Notes: generated by a model from the sequence alone, not told the origin. A stretch of 64,000 nucleotides of DNA from Marinobacter nanhaiticus D15-8W (GCF_036511935.1 NZ_AP028878.1:2294001-2358000), one strand, 5' to 3'. Positions 17,204-26,900 are shown, counted from the first letter of the stretch. Program-made: numbers and translations.

Positions 17204-17808
17204 CGTTTGGTTGAAAGCACCGTGCCAAGCTGCTGCAAGTAGGCGACCAAGGCCTCAATTTCATACTTGCCGCGAATTTCGTCTGGTGCGGATGCGATTT
17301 GTTCATCCGTGTAGGGGACACCCAGCGTTTGGTAGGCCTCTAGCTTTCCGGTAATGCCGTCGGCGTCCACTTTGCGCTCGAACAGCCATGGGAAGGATGG
17401 CATGGTCGATTCCGGGACCACATCACGCGGGTTGTACAGATGAACCCGTTGCCAGGCGTCTGAGTAGCGACCGCCGACCCGCGCAAGGTCCGGACCTGTC
17501 CGTTTGGAGCCCCAGAGGAATGGGTGGTCATAAACGAACTCACCGGCTACGGAATAGTGGCCATAGCGCTCAGTTTCGGCACGGAATGGTCGGATCATCT
17601 GCGTATGACAGACATGACAGCCTTCTCGAATATAGATGTCACGACCTTCCATCTCCAGCGGGGTGAGGGGTTCGAGGCCGGCGATGGGCTCATTGACTTC
17701 CTTAAGGAAAAACAACGGCACGATCTCAACCAGGAAACCACCGCTAATCACAAGCACGATCAGCAGGGCCATTAGCCCGATATTTTTCTCGACTACTTCA
17801 TGTTTCAT
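17200..17808 (-). CDS. ccoO: cbb3 oxidase subunit II, monohaem cytochrome CcoO
   Basis: A 202-residue membrane-anchored cytochrome c passing electrons from CcoP to CcoN. The N-terminal helix is at about 11-33. The haem motif CHVCH is at 64-68, in the family context [16 protein letters not shown] Met ligand is likely in [10 protein letters not shown]. The start lies 17 bases after the ccoN stop, in the invariant ccoNOQP order. Confidence 0.96.
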   Translation of the reverse strand: MKHEVVEKNIGLMALLIVLVISGGFLVEIVPLFFLKEVNEPIAGLEPLTPLEMEGRDIYIREGCHVCHTQMIRPFRAETERYGHYSVAGEFVYDHPFLWGSKRTGPDLARVGGRYSDAWQRVHLYNPRDVVPESTMPSFPWLFERKVDADGITGKLEAYQTLGVPYTDEQIASAPDEIRGKYEIEALVAYLQQLGTVLSTKR

Positions 17809-17825
17809 TTTGTTCTCTCTCCCGA

Positions 17826-19256
17826 TCAGGCCGTCTGGGCTGCACTGTTGTCGAGGGCAACAGCGTCCTTCTGCCGAATAGTCATGCGCACGTTGTAAGC
17901 CATGACGAGCATGCCAGACAGGAAGATCGCACCGCCGATCAGGCGGACCAGGTAGCCTGGCTTGGAGGCCTCCAGCGCTTCAACGAAGCTGTAGGTCAGC
18001 GTGCCGTCAGCATTGACCGCTCGCCACATCAGCCCTTGCATGATGCCGTTGACCCACATGGCGACGATATAAAGTACTGTGCCAATGGTAGCTAGCCAGA
18101 AGTGCAGGTTGATGAGGCCAATGCTGTACATGCTCTGCAGCCCCCACAGGCGGGGAATCAGATGGTAAACCGAGCCGATACTGATCATTGCCACCCAACC
18201 GAGAGCGCCAGAGTGAACGTGACCGATTGTCCAGTCGGTATTATGTGACAGGGCATTGACGGTCTTGATGGCCATCATGGGGCCTTCGAAAGTCGACATG
18301 CCATAGAACGAGAGGGAAACCACCAGGAAACGCAGGATCGGATCCGTGCGCAGCTTATGCCAGGCGCCGGAAAGGGTCATCATACCGTTGATCATACCGC
18401 CCCAGCTTGGCGCCAGCAGGATCAGGGACATGATCATGCCTGCAGTCTGGGCCCAGTCCGGTAGGGCACTGTAATGCAGGTGGTGGCCGCCGGCCCAAAC
18501 GTAGGTTGCGATCAGGGCCCAGAAGTGAACGATAGACAGGCGGTAGGAGTATACGGGACGGCCCGCCTGCTTGGGTACGAAGTAGTACATCATGCCCAGG
18601 AAGCCGGCGGTCAGGAAGAATCCGACCGCGTTATGGCCCCACCACCACTGCATCATTGCATCGGTTACACCGCTGTAGATGGAGTAGGACTTGAATGCCG
18701 TCACCGGCAAGGCCAGGTTGTTGCCGATATGAAGCACGGCAACCGTAATAATGAATGCGCCGAAGAACCAGTTTGCTACATAGATGTGTTTGGTCTTGCG
18801 CTTCATGATGGTTCCAAAAAACACCATCCCGTAGACCACCCAGACAAGGGTAATAAGAATATCGATCGGCCACTCGAGCTCAGCGTATTCCTTGGAGGAA
18901 GTGAACCCCATTGGGAGCGTAATTACCGCTGATACAAGTATTGCCTGCCACCCCCAGAAGGTGAAACTGGCCAAGCCATCAGAGAATAGCCTCGCCTGAC
19001 AGGTTCTTTGAACCGCGTAATACGAAGTTGCAAACAACGCACAGCCACCAAAGCCATAAATGACGGCGTTAGTGTGAAGTGGGCGTAAGCGGCCGAAATG
19101 GGTCCACGGCAGGTCGAGATTGAGGAACGGGAAGCGAAGTTGTGCGGCGATCAGCACACCGAGCGCCATTCCGATGATTCCCCAAACTACAGTCATGATG
19201 GCGAACTGACGCACCACCTTGTAGTTGTATGTCAGGTTTGGATTTACTGTGCTCAT
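17826..19256 (-). CDS. ccoN: cbb3 oxidase catalytic subunit I, CcoN
   Basis: Haem-copper oxidase subunit (476 residues, 12 predicted helices) that reduces oxygen with high affinity and pumps protons. Visible signatures: [21 protein letters not shown] (haem b His), the [15 protein letters not shown] region with the Cu-B His/cross-linked Tyr, and [16 protein letters not shown] for later His ligands. It is the first gene of ccoNOQP, behind a candidate Anr/FNR promoter, fitting induction at low oxygen. Only one ccoNOQP copy is in the window. Confidence 0.97.
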   Translation of the reverse strand: MSTVNPNLTYNYKVVRQFAIMTVVWGIIGMALGVLIAAQLRFPFLNLDLPWTHFGRLRPLHTNAVIYGFGGCALFATSYYAVQRTCQARLFSDGLASFTFWGWQAILVSAVITLPMGFTSSKEYAELEWPIDILITLVWVVYGMVFFGTIMKRKTKHIYVANWFFGAFIITVAVLHIGNNLALPVTAFKSYSIYSGVTDAMMQWWWGHNAVGFFLTAGFLGMMYYFVPKQAGRPVYSYRLSIVHFWALIATYVWAGGHHLHYSALPDWAQTAGMIMSLILLAPSWGGMINGMMTLSGAWHKLRTDPILRFLVVSLSFYGMSTFEGPMMAIKTVNALSHNTDWTIGHVHSGALGWVAMISIGSVYHLIPRLWGLQSMYSIGLINLHFWLATIGTVLYIVAMWVNGIMQGLMWRAVNADGTLTYSFVEALEASKPGYLVRLIGGAIFLSGMLVMAYNVRMTIRQKDAVALDNSAAQTA

Positions 19257-19298
19257 AGCCTTACCAGAGTATTACAAGTGGGAAAAATAGTGGCCGCA

Positions 19299-19340
19299 AG
19301 TATGGAGAAATGGATATCTATTTGCAATGACTCAGGTCAA
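19299..19340 (-). promoter_or_regulatory. Candidate Anr/FNR-dependent promoter of ccoN
   Basis: On the minus strand TTGACCTGAGTCAT (19340-19327) matches the FNR/Anr consensus TTGAT-N4-ATCAA at 7 of 10 positions. A -10 box CATACT lies at 19304-19299. If transcription starts 7 bases later, the site is centred at about -41.5, the class II FNR position. The ATG is 36 bases further on. Weak box, good geometry. Confidence 0.5.
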
Positions 19341-19600
19341 GGAAAATATCGCCGGAATCGGCGGCATAACAGGGATTTGGGGCTTTTGGGCGTGTCGAAC
19401 CAAGCGGTCATTTCTGCACTATTTTAAATGATAGTTATTCGCGTTTATGATCGCTTACAAAGGTTAGTGATAGATCTTGTACATTGCCTTTTCAGCGCCC
19501 GGATACCATTGCCGCCCGGGGACAATTGCAATTGATAGACCGTTAAGTTGAGTATTCGCTGTTTCCACGTTCTCAAATTGTTTGACTTTGGAGGTAGAGC

Positions 19601-20227
19601 ATGCCCGGAGAACTCATTAACGGTAACGGCGAACATGTGCTCTTGCTCGCTCATGGTGCCGGCGCGCCGATGGATTCTCCTTTCATGGCAATGCTTGCCG
19701 AGAGTCTCGCCAAGCATGATGTGAAGGTGGTCCGGTTTGAATTTGAGTACATGCAACGCCGGAGAGAAGACGGTAAGCGACGCCTGCCGCCGAAGGCTGA
19801 CAAGCTGTTGGATGAATTCCGCCAGAAAATCGAACAGTACATCGATGCGGAACACCTGTTTATCGGAGGAAAATCGATGGGCGGCCGCATGGCCAGCCTG
19901 GTCGCGGCTTCAGACTCCTCGATTGAGGGTTGCGTCTGCTTCGGTTACCCGTTTCATCCACCGGGCAAGCCGGATCGCTGGAGAACGGACCACTTTACCG
20001 ACTTTTCTGTACCGGTGATGATCCAGCAGGGCACGCGGGATCCGTTTGGGAAGCAGAGTGAAGTGCTAGCCCACTTTGATGGAAAATTCCCGGTGGCGCT
20101 TAATTGGCTGGAGGACGGCGAGCATGACTTCAAGCCCAGAAAGGCTTCGGGGCTGGATCAGCACAACCTGATTGAGCAGGCGGCGCGTAGCACTGCAGAC
20201 TGGATGAAGTCTGTAGCCGTTGGCTAG
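19601..20227 (+). CDS. Alpha/beta hydrolase, KANL3/Tex30 type
   Basis: A 208-residue cytoplasmic serine hydrolase-like protein of unknown substrate. The oxyanion/His-Gly segment LLLAHGAGAPMDSPFM opens the fold. The nucleophile elbow is GKSMGGRMAS. GTRDPFG carries the acid residue and DGEHDFKPRK the catalytic His. This pattern and size fit the KANL3/Tex30 (dienelactone hydrolase-like) family found widely in proteobacteria. GGAGG lies 9 bases before the ATG. It is divergent from ccoN; the 344-base spacer holds both promoters. Confidence 0.87.
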   Translation: MPGELINGNGEHVLLLAHGAGAPMDSPFMAMLAESLAKHDVKVVRFEFEYMQRRREDGKRRLPPKADKLLDEFRQKIEQYIDAEHLFIGGKSMGGRMASLVAASDSSIEGCVCFGYPFHPPGKPDRWRTDHFTDFSVPVMIQQGTRDPFGKQSEVLAHFDGKFPVALNWLEDGEHDFKPRKASGLDQHNLIEQAARSTADWMKSVAVG

Positions 20228-20285
20228 GGATTGGCGCGATAGAAAGTCGTAGCGATGCGGCTGCGCTCGTTTCGCACGATCTCTG

Positions 20286-22163
20286 CTAGCGCGCGGGTGC
20301 CTGGCCGAGTATGACCCGGTCGCGGCCGGCTTGCTTGGCCGCGTAGAGCGCCTTGTCCGCACGACGCACGAAGCCGTCGGGTGATTCGTCGTTGTGGTAG
20401 ACGGCGATACCCGCACTTAGCGTAAGGTGCACTGACGTGCCGTCCGGCGCGACTATAGGCTTGCTTCTCATGTCATCCAGGATACGTTCTGTCACCTTAA
20501 GGGCGCCTACGCCATCCGTTTTCGGCAGCACCACCGCAAACTCCTCCCCGCCGTAGCGGACGACTACGTCGCTAGGGCGCTGGATGTGATGCACCAGCGT
20601 GGCGGCAATGTGCTTGAGGCACTCGTCGCCGAAAGGATGGCCGAACGTATCATTGATGCTCTTGAAGCGGTCGGCGTCCAGCAGGATCAGCGCGATGGGT
20701 TGCCGCGTTCGCCGCCCTTCGGCGCATGCCTTGGGCAGCGACTCGTCCAGGTAGCGGCGGTTGTTCAGGTCGGTGAGGGCATCTTGGGTGCTGATCTGTT
20801 CAAGCCGTCGGTTGGCACTCTCCAGTTGACGCATGGTTTCCTGTAATTGTGCGGTACGTTCGCTCACCCGCACTTCCAGTTCGTGCTTGGCCGCCGTTTC
20901 CATGGCTAACAGCTTCTCGTTGAGCAGGCGCCAACGCTGGACCATGGCGTAGTTGAGTAGCAGGATCTGCGCCCCGACGGCAATCTGCATCAGGATTTCC
21001 CGGGCCAGGAAATCCGACAGATAACCGAAGGCGGCGAGGGCATAGATACAAGTACCGATGGCCATGGTGGACCAGGCAAGCACATACCACTTGGCCGGTG
21101 AGTAACCCTGTCGCCAACGTTGGATGCCGATGCAGAACAGTGTCACGATGCAGGCAAGCCCATAGAGTGTGGCGACCTTGATGATCACCGCGTAGGGGAG
21201 TACGAAACACAGGGCAGTAATAAGCACGCTCAAGGCAGCAAGGGCCTTGAGCAAACCCGAAAGTCTGGGCTGGTTAGCATCGATATCCAGGAACGAACGC
21301 CCAAAAAGCGTGAAGGCAAGTATGCTTAACCCTTCAGACAGGGGGATAGCCATGTTGGCCAGCCAGGGTGCGCCTGGGAAGAGATACTGGAACGAGAAGC
21401 CGCCCATGGAAAACAGGAAGAGCCCCGTCGCCAGCATGTAGAACGCATTGTAAAAGTAATAGGCTGTGCCGGTACTGAAAAACAGCAGCAGGTTGAAGAG
21501 TGCAAACATCATGAGCCCGCCGTAAAACAGGCCATGGGTCAGGGTCAGTTGGTTGGTGGCGGCGACGAGACGCGTCGGTTCCTCAAGACTGAGCGGAAGA
21601 TTAATGGCGCCGCTGCTACTGATGTGCAGGAAAATTCTGCTCGATTCACCGGATTCGAGCATGACGGGCACCAGGTAATAGCGGTAGTCTACCTGCCGAG
21701 TGGCAAACGGCCGTCGATCTCCGGTTTCGATCCGGCGATAGTTGCCCGTCGTGCCAACCCAAACGGTGACATTGTCTAGCGGGGCATAGTCCAGGGTCAG
21801 GAACCAATAGCCCGCCTTTGGACCTGAGTTGTGTACGTCCAATCGAAGCCAATAGCTGGCATCGGTCTGGGCAAAGGCCAGTTCCCGGCCGTCGCCAAGC
21901 TCCCATTGGGCATTCTCAACGAGGTCTTCGGGCGCTTCCACGCTTGAAATAGACGCGTCTTTCGGTGACGTACCGCGCTCCGTAAAGAAGCAAAGATGGT
22001 GATAGATATCGGCTCGGGCCTGTGGATCATTGATCATGAGCTCGGGGCAGGTTTCAGCCTGGGCAAAGGCATTCGAAACCGAAAGAAATCCCACCAGTAG
22101 CAGCAGGGTCCACACGACCGATCGGACGGCGTCGGCCCGAAATAACTTGTTCGAATGCAACAT
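20286..22163 (-). CDS. 7TMR-DISM diguanylate cyclase
   Basis: Membrane receptor making cyclic di-GMP. A signal peptide (to SNAFAQ) is followed by a 7TMR-DISMED2 periplasmic sensing domain (about 30-180; WLRLDVHN and YWFLTLDYAPLDNVTVWV are typical), seven helices, a short coiled coil (EVRVSERTAQLQETMRQLE) and a GGDEF domain. The active site reads GGEEF and the inhibitory I-site RPSD is present 5 residues before it, so product feedback is expected. No EAL domain. The GTG at 22196 would add 11 residues, but a TATACT-like box lies between the two starts; neither start has a clear ribosome site. The sensed ligand is unknown. Confidence 0.9.
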   Translation of the reverse strand: MLHSNKLFRADAVRSVVWTLLLLVGFLSVSNAFAQAETCPELMINDPQARADIYHHLCFFTERGTSPKDASISSVEAPEDLVENAQWELGDGRELAFAQTDASYWLRLDVHNSGPKAGYWFLTLDYAPLDNVTVWVGTTGNYRRIETGDRRPFATRQVDYRYYLVPVMLESGESSRIFLHISSSGAINLPLSLEEPTRLVAATNQLTLTHGLFYGGLMMFALFNLLLFFSTGTAYYFYNAFYMLATGLFLFSMGGFSFQYLFPGAPWLANMAIPLSEGLSILAFTLFGRSFLDIDANQPRLSGLLKALAALSVLITALCFVLPYAVIIKVATLYGLACIVTLFCIGIQRWRQGYSPAKWYVLAWSTMAIGTCIYALAAFGYLSDFLAREILMQIAVGAQILLLNYAMVQRWRLLNEKLLAMETAAKHELEVRVSERTAQLQETMRQLESANRRLEQISTQDALTDLNNRRYLDESLPKACAEGRRTRQPIALILLDADRFKSINDTFGHPFGDECLKHIAATLVHHIQRPSDVVVRYGGEEFAVVLPKTDGVGALKVTERILDDMRSKPIVAPDGTSVHLTLSAGIAVYHNDESPDGFVRRADKALYAAKQAGRDRVILGQAPAR

Positions 22164-22232
22164 GCGGCGAAGTATAACCAAGGCGCTATCGGGCACGTGT
22201 TAAACCATGAAAATTATTCGTACAGTTGAGAT

Positions 22233-23300
22233 ATGAGTCAGATTTTTCTGTTTTGTCGGGCAGGCTTCGAAACCGAGGCTGGCCGCGAGTTGACGGACGC
22301 CGCCGCTGAAGCCGGGCATTACGGCTACTTCCAGCCTGAAAGCGGCCAGGGGCGCGTGTCATTCATACTGGCCGATGGCGCCGACGCCGGCGAGCTGATG
22401 GCGAAGGTATTGCTGGAAAAGCTGGTGTTTACCCGAGACTGGTTCCAGGTGCTCGATGAAGGCGCCTTACCTGCCGATGACCGGGTACTTGCCGTACTGG
22501 AGCTACTGCGGGAAAACCCCGGCATTCCCCAGGCGGCACGGGTGGAAGTGCGGGTGCCTGAAGATTCCAGTGACCGCGACCTGAACAACTTCTCGCGCAA
22601 GTGGGCGTCACCCTTATCGCGCGCGTTGCGAGAGACTGGTTTTCTGGTCGATGACGACGCCAATCCGTGGCGCCTCGAGATTTTCCTGCCCTCATTCGAA
22701 CGTGTCGTTATTGGGCTGAGTCATCGTGACAACCGTTCGCCTTACCTTAGCGGGATACCGCGCCTGCGACTGCCGGCGTCAGCGCCGAGCCGCTCGGCAC
22801 TCAAGCTTGAGGAAGCCTGGAAGGTATTTATTCCGGAAGCGCAGTGGCTGGACTACCTGGGTGGCGCCAAGAAAGCCGTCGACCTGGGTGCTGCCCCGGG
22901 TGGCTGGACCTGGCAACTGGTGCGGCAGGGCATGCTGGTTACTGCAGTCGATAACGGCCCCATCGATGAAGAACTCATGGCCTCCGGCCATGTCGAGCAT
23001 GTTCGCGCTGATGGTTATCTCTGGCGACCGCATCGTGCGGTGGACTGGATGGTCTGCGATATCGTCGACAAGCCCCGCCGCACGACGGACATGGTGGTGG
23101 GCTGGCTCAGTCAGCGCCTGTGTCGATTTACAGTGTTCAACCTCAAACTGCCGATGAAGAAACGTTACGATGAATGGCTGACCTGTCGCGAGCGCATGCT
23201 GGAGGCGCTGGACGAGGCCGGCATCCACGTCCGGCTGCGTGCCCGGCACCTTTATCACGACCGTGAAGAGATCACCTGCTTTATCGAAAGGATGAACTGA
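22233..23300 (+). CDS. rlmM: 23S rRNA C2498 2'-O-methyltransferase RlmM
   Basis: Methylates the ribose of C2498 in 23S rRNA. The 355 residues match the family size: an N-terminal ferredoxin-like and THUMP-like part (starting FLFCRAGFETEAGREL), then a Rossmann methyltransferase domain with SAM motif DLGAAPGGWTWQLV. The K-D-K-E tetrad is plausible in the C-terminal part: MVCDIVDKP, NLKLPMKKRYDEW and YHDREEITCF. Divergent from the diguanylate cyclase, and probably a single-gene unit. Confidence 0.95.
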   Translation: MSQIFLFCRAGFETEAGRELTDAAAEAGHYGYFQPESGQGRVSFILADGADAGELMAKVLLEKLVFTRDWFQVLDEGALPADDRVLAVLELLRENPGIPQAARVEVRVPEDSSDRDLNNFSRKWASPLSRALRETGFLVDDDANPWRLEIFLPSFERVVIGLSHRDNRSPYLSGIPRLRLPASAPSRSALKLEEAWKVFIPEAQWLDYLGGAKKAVDLGAAPGGWTWQLVRQGMLVTAVDNGPIDEELMASGHVEHVRADGYLWRPHRAVDWMVCDIVDKPRRTTDMVVGWLSQRLCRFTVFNLKLPMKKRYDEWLTCRERMLEALDEAGIHVRLRARHLYHDREEITCFIERMN

Positions 23301-23314
23301 TCAGAGCTTTACCG

Positions 23315-23599
23315 TCAGCACTGTTCCAGGATGGTGACTTTCTCGTCCTGGTCCAGCATTGGTTTGAGCTCGTTCATCATCTCGTTGCGCTCTTCCGAAT
23401 GGTACCAATAGTCCCAGTCGGCGACAGAACGCCAGTTGCACAGCGTGAGGCGGTGATTCATATCCTTGGCGTCCACCAGGGTTTCGCCGGAAATGAAGCC
23501 CGGCGCGCTCACGGCGCGTTGAAGGAGGGTGCGCGACGCCTGTTCATAGGTGGACTCGAGGGTGGCCGCTATATGGCGTTCGATCAATACCCGGATCAT
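23315..23599 (-). CDS. Antibiotic-biosynthesis-monooxygenase (ABM) fold protein
   Basis: A 94-residue dimeric ferredoxin-like-fold protein, of the type used in haem degradation, quinol oxidation or stress. MIRVLIERHI begins the first strand; NWRSVADWDYWYHSEER is the typical central segment. No haem-degrading (IsdG) triad is evident, so substrate and activity are unknown. The second ATG of an ATGATG pair is chosen because GGAGG sits 5 bases before it. Convergent with rlmM, 14 bases apart. Confidence 0.8.
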   Translation of the reverse strand: MIRVLIERHIAATLESTYEQASRTLLQRAVSAPGFISGETLVDAKDMNHRLTLCNWRSVADWDYWYHSEERNEMMNELKPMLDQDEKVTILEQC

Positions 23600-23764
23600 C
23601 ATGGCCTCCGCCACTCATTGTTCTTATAATTCAATCTAGCACCTGATCCAACATTACGCGTAGTCAGGAGCTTCTGATTGAGTCAGTTAGCCCTCAGGGC
23701 CCGCAGAATCACCAGACTGGACCAGAGGTTCCCTATATAAACTGGACGCGACGGGAGGCAAGCC

Positions 23765-24004
23765 GTGGTAGACCTGACCTATGACCTGGAACTCGATGCC
23801 ACAGGGCTCGTTTGTCCCGAGCCGGTAATGATGCTGCACAATCGTATGGCTGAGGTGCCGGTGGATGGCATTCTCAAAGTGGTTGCCACTGATCCCTCGA
23901 CAACCCGGGACGTGCCGCGCTTCTGTCAGTTCCTGAAACATACTCTGCTCCGCGAAGACCACAGCGCGGAAAGCTTCGTCTACTACATTCGCCGCGGTGA
24001 ATGA
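23765..24004 (+). CDS. tusA: Sulfur carrier TusA
   Basis: Small sulfurtransferase (79 residues) relaying persulfide sulfur, in E. coli from IscS towards tRNA 2-thiouridine. The active Cys is in the hallmark CPEPVMMLHNRM, near residue 18, followed by GILKVVATDPSTTRDVPRFC. The GTG start has GGGAGG upstream at 6 bases. MnmA, the enzyme at the end of this relay, is encoded at 44382-45536. Its separate position next to the DMT exporter is not informative. Confidence 0.95.
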   Translation: MVDLTYDLELDATGLVCPEPVMMLHNRMAEVPVDGILKVVATDPSTTRDVPRFCQFLKHTLLREDHSAESFVYYIRRGE

Positions 24005-24008
24005 CTAA

Positions 24009-24023
24009 CCCGGTTTGACCGGG
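24009..24023. terminator. Small hairpin between tusA and the DMT exporter gene
   Basis: CCCGGT (24009-24014), loop TTG, ACCGGG (24018-24023) between two convergent stops. It has only CTT on one side and TTAG on the other, so it is weak as a terminator; the position between convergent genes is the main support. Confidence 0.35.
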
Positions 24024-24024
24024 C

Positions 24025-24885
24025 TTAAACGGGCACTTTGCGTTGGCGCAGGTTGATCAGGCCTGCGCCGACAATCAGGACACAGCCAATAAACTGTGAG
24101 CCGGTGACCGGCTCCATGAAGAATACCCATCCCAGAAACGCTGCAAAGATGACCGATGAATAGGTGAACTGGCCGATTTGTCCCGCGGGGGCAATGCGGT
24201 AGGCGGTCGTGATCAGCATTTGTGCCAAGGTCGCGCAGATCGCAAGCAACGCCAGCCAGAGCCAGGTCGACACGGACGGTGTGACCCAGGTGGCTATGGC
24301 CGCCGGCGCGGTGACCAGGGATCCAAACAGGCCAAAATAGAAAACGATGCGGCCACTGGGTTCGGTCACACCCATCCGTCGGATCGTAACTTTGGCCGTT
24401 GCACCCAACAGGGCACCCGCGAGTCCGGCGGCGACGAACAGGTAGTCCTCCGCATTGGCGGCTGCAGGATTCAGGATGACCAACACACCGACAAAACCTG
24501 CGGCAATCGTGAGCCAGATCACGCGTGAAGTACTTTCGCCGAGCCAGACCAACGCAATGAGAGGGATAAAGAAGGGAGCCGTGAGTTTGAGCAACACAGC
24601 TTCGGTGAGCACCAGTTTTTCCAGGCTGAAGAAGTAGCAGTACATCGCGCTGACGCCGATGAACGCGCGCATCAGGTGGAAACGCAAATGCTGGGTCTTT
24701 AGCCCGACGAATCCTTCCCGGTAAATCATCAGCGGAAAGATAATGGCCAGTCCCATCAGGTTGCGCAGGAAGACGAGGACGGCATTCGGCAATTCCGGGG
24801 CGAGGTGCTTGATGATGGCCCCCATCACGGCCAGTAGCATTTCGCCAGCCAACACGCAGGCGGCGCCGCGCTGTAGCGGTGTCAC
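24025..24885 (-). CDS. DMT-superfamily (EamA) exporter
   Basis: A 286-residue inner-membrane transporter with ten hydrophobic segments in two EamA repeats (about 8-135 and 145-280). Typical boxes are AFIGVSAMYCYFFSLEKL and VLIVGAGLINLR. It belongs to the RhaT/YdcZ-like 'permease of the drug/metabolite transporter' group; substrate unknown. The GTG start overlaps the dsbD stop (GTGA), so it is translated in coupling with dsbD. Confidence 0.85.
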   Translation of the reverse strand: MTPLQRGAACVLAGEMLLAVMGAIIKHLAPELPNAVLVFLRNLMGLAIIFPLMIYREGFVGLKTQHLRFHLMRAFIGVSAMYCYFFSLEKLVLTEAVLLKLTAPFFIPLIALVWLGESTSRVIWLTIAAGFVGVLVILNPAAANAEDYLFVAAGLAGALLGATAKVTIRRMGVTEPSGRIVFYFGLFGSLVTAPAAIATWVTPSVSTWLWLALLAICATLAQMLITTAYRIAPAGQIGQFTYSSVIFAAFLGWVFFMEPVTGSQFIGCVLIVGAGLINLRQRKVPV

Positions 24886-26834
24886 AGAATGTTCGACCGG
24901 GCCAGGGTGCCTTTCAGGTGGGCCAGGAATTCAGTGCGATCCATCTCGCCCATCACGCGGGATTGGGCAATTTCCTCACCGCTACGGTCGAAGAACAGGA
25001 TGGCGGGCGGCCCGAACAGGCCGAGCTCATCCAGCAGGGCCTGCTGCGCCGGGGTATTCTCGGTAACATCGATCTGCAGCAGCATGAGGGGCGCCATGGC
25101 CGAGCGTACCTGGCCGTCGCTGAATACATTGCGCTCCATGACCTTGCAGCTGATGCACCAGTCAGCATAGAAATCCAGCATGACCGGTTGGTTGGCCTGG
25201 GCAGCGGAAGCCATGGCCTGCTTGAGGTTCGCCGGCGAGCTAACGCGACGAAATACCGTATGTTCACCGGCAGGACTCTGGTTATTGGCAATGACGGGGC
25301 TCTTGGCGGTGAAGGGAGCCAGGGGGCGAAGTGGATCATTGGCGCCGGCGAGCGCCCCGCCAATCAGCAGGAGGGCGTAGCTGAAGAGTACGAGACCAAA
25401 GCCTTTCCATGTTCGTTGCCAGCCCGCCCGGGCTGCCTCGAAGGCGCCCAGTTGAACGCCGGTCACGGCAGCGAGTAGGCCCCACAGCACCAGGCTAACC
25501 CAGCCGGGCACCAGGCGCTCGACCAGCCAGATGGCAACCGCCATCATCATTACGCCGTAAATCGTCTTGACTGTGTTCATCCAGGCGCCCGTGGACGGCA
25601 GGAACCGACGACCACCGACGGCCACCAGGATCAGTGGAATGCCCATACCGAGTCCGAGTGCCAGCAGCGCCGTACCACCCAGGACGGCGTCCTGAGTGGT
25701 GCTGATATAGAGCAGACTGCCGGCCAGGGGGGCGGAGACGCAGGGCGAAACAATCAAGGCCGACAATGCACCGATGCCGAATACGCTGACGACGCGCCCG
25801 CCGGTCAGTTGGGAGCTCGCCTGGTTCAGTCGGTTGGCGATGCCCTGGGGCAGGCGGATATCGAACAGGCCGAACATTGACAAGGCAAAGAGTACGAAAA
25901 GCGCCGCGAAGACCAGCAGCACCGCGGGCGACTGCAGTTGCGCCTGCAGGTTAAAGCTTGCACCCAACAAACCGGTCAGTACGCCAGCCGCGGCATATGT
26001 CAGGGCCATTCCCAGCACATAACTGGAAGCGAGCAGAAGAGCTTGTCCCGTAGTCGATGTCGTTCTGTTGGAGACCAGTGCCGAAATAATAGGAATCATC
26101 GGCAGCACGCAGGGCGTAAAAGTCAGTCCCAATCCCAGCAATAAGAATAGACCCACAATGACCAGCGTCGACTGGCTGGCGAGAACGGCGGCGATACCGG
26201 TTGCGCTTTCCGTATTCATGGACGCTGGGGTGGCGGCCGTGCCAGCGCTACCAGAGTTGCCGCCGATCGATCCCGCGGCCTGGGCTGACCCGACGTAAAG
26301 TACGTCACGGGTTTGCGGTGGGTAGCAGAGGCCGGCCTCCGCGCACCCCTGGTAGCGCACCTGAAGGTTGGCTTCGGTCATTCCCTCGGGCAGAGAGACG
26401 TCAAATCGGGCCTGCACTGGTTCGGTAAATACGGTGACCTCGCCGAAGTAGGGGTCGTCCTTCAGGTGGCCAGGTTCGGTGAACGTTGGCTTGCCAACCG
26501 TGACGCCGGGTTCCGCCGCGGTAACGGTGATGCGATCCCTATAAAGGTAGTGCTCCGGGGCGATATCCCACACCAGCTGTATACCGTCGTCGGTGAGGCC
26601 GGACGAAAAAGGCAGGGCCTCGTCAACGGGGAGGAACTCACCCATGCCTTTATTACCCGTTACCGATTTCAGGTCGAAGGCGAGAGCCCCGGTGGAGGTC
26701 AGGAGCAGCGCGATGCAGCTCAGTAGAGAAAGGCATAGCGCTTGGGTGAAAGAGCGTCGGGTAACAGAACGAAGGGTGGCCGCAACAACTAACCCGGTCT
26801 GGTAACCTGCTGACTGCATCAAGTACTGGATCAT
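24882..26834 (-). CDS. dsbD: Thiol:disulfide interchange protein DsbD
   Basis: Carries electrons from cytoplasmic thioredoxin across the inner membrane to periplasmic DsbC, DsbG and CcmG, so it also serves cytochrome c maturation (relevant to the cbb3 genes here). Domains in order: signal region; DsbD-alpha with the Cys pair in GCAEAGLCYPP; an eight-helix domain with TPCVLPMIPI and SPCVSAPL; and the thioredoxin-like gamma domain with WCISCK. The open frame continues far upstream, but that part lacks coding character and covers the epmC promoter. ATG 26834 (650 residues) is the best start although no clear ribosome site precedes it; 26819 is possible. Confidence 0.92.
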   Translation of the reverse strand: MIQYLMQSAGYQTGLVVAATLRSVTRRSFTQALCLSLLSCIALLLTSTGALAFDLKSVTGNKGMGEFLPVDEALPFSSGLTDDGIQLVWDIAPEHYLYRDRITVTAAEPGVTVGKPTFTEPGHLKDDPYFGEVTVFTEPVQARFDVSLPEGMTEANLQVRYQGCAEAGLCYPPQTRDVLYVGSAQAAGSIGGNSGSAGTAATPASMNTESATGIAAVLASQSTLVIVGLFLLLGLGLTFTPCVLPMIPIISALVSNRTTSTTGQALLLASSYVLGMALTYAAAGVLTGLLGASFNLQAQLQSPAVLLVFAALFVLFALSMFGLFDIRLPQGIANRLNQASSQLTGGRVVSVFGIGALSALIVSPCVSAPLAGSLLYISTTQDAVLGGTALLALGLGMGIPLILVAVGGRRFLPSTGAWMNTVKTIYGVMMMAVAIWLVERLVPGWVSLVLWGLLAAVTGVQLGAFEAARAGWQRTWKGFGLVLFSYALLLIGGALAGANDPLRPLAPFTAKSPVIANNQSPAGEHTVFRRVSSPANLKQAMASAAQANQPVMLDFYADWCISCKVMERNVFSDGQVRSAMAPLMLLQIDVTENTPAQQALLDELGLFGPPAILFFDRSGEEIAQSRVMGEMDRTEFLAHLKGTLARSNIL

Positions 26835-26872
26835 GCGGTTGTGCTTTTCTGGGTCGATGAGCTGGTTTGACG

Positions 26873-26900
26873 AGCTGTTCTGACAAAGCTGTTCTGACAA
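26873..26900. repeat. Tandem 14-bp repeat upstream of dsbD
   Basis: AGCTGTTCTGACAA occurs twice without a gap (26873-26886, 26887-26900), 39 bases upstream of the dsbD start. It may be a replication slippage product in the leader or a doubled regulatory site. Confidence 0.6.

Noticed and set aside
24882..26834. Antisense open frames across dsbD, and similar ones opposite purB, mnmA, cco genes and rhlB
   Set aside because: They share the third-codon GC pattern of the opposite gene and match no known family; they are shadows of GC-rich coding DNA.
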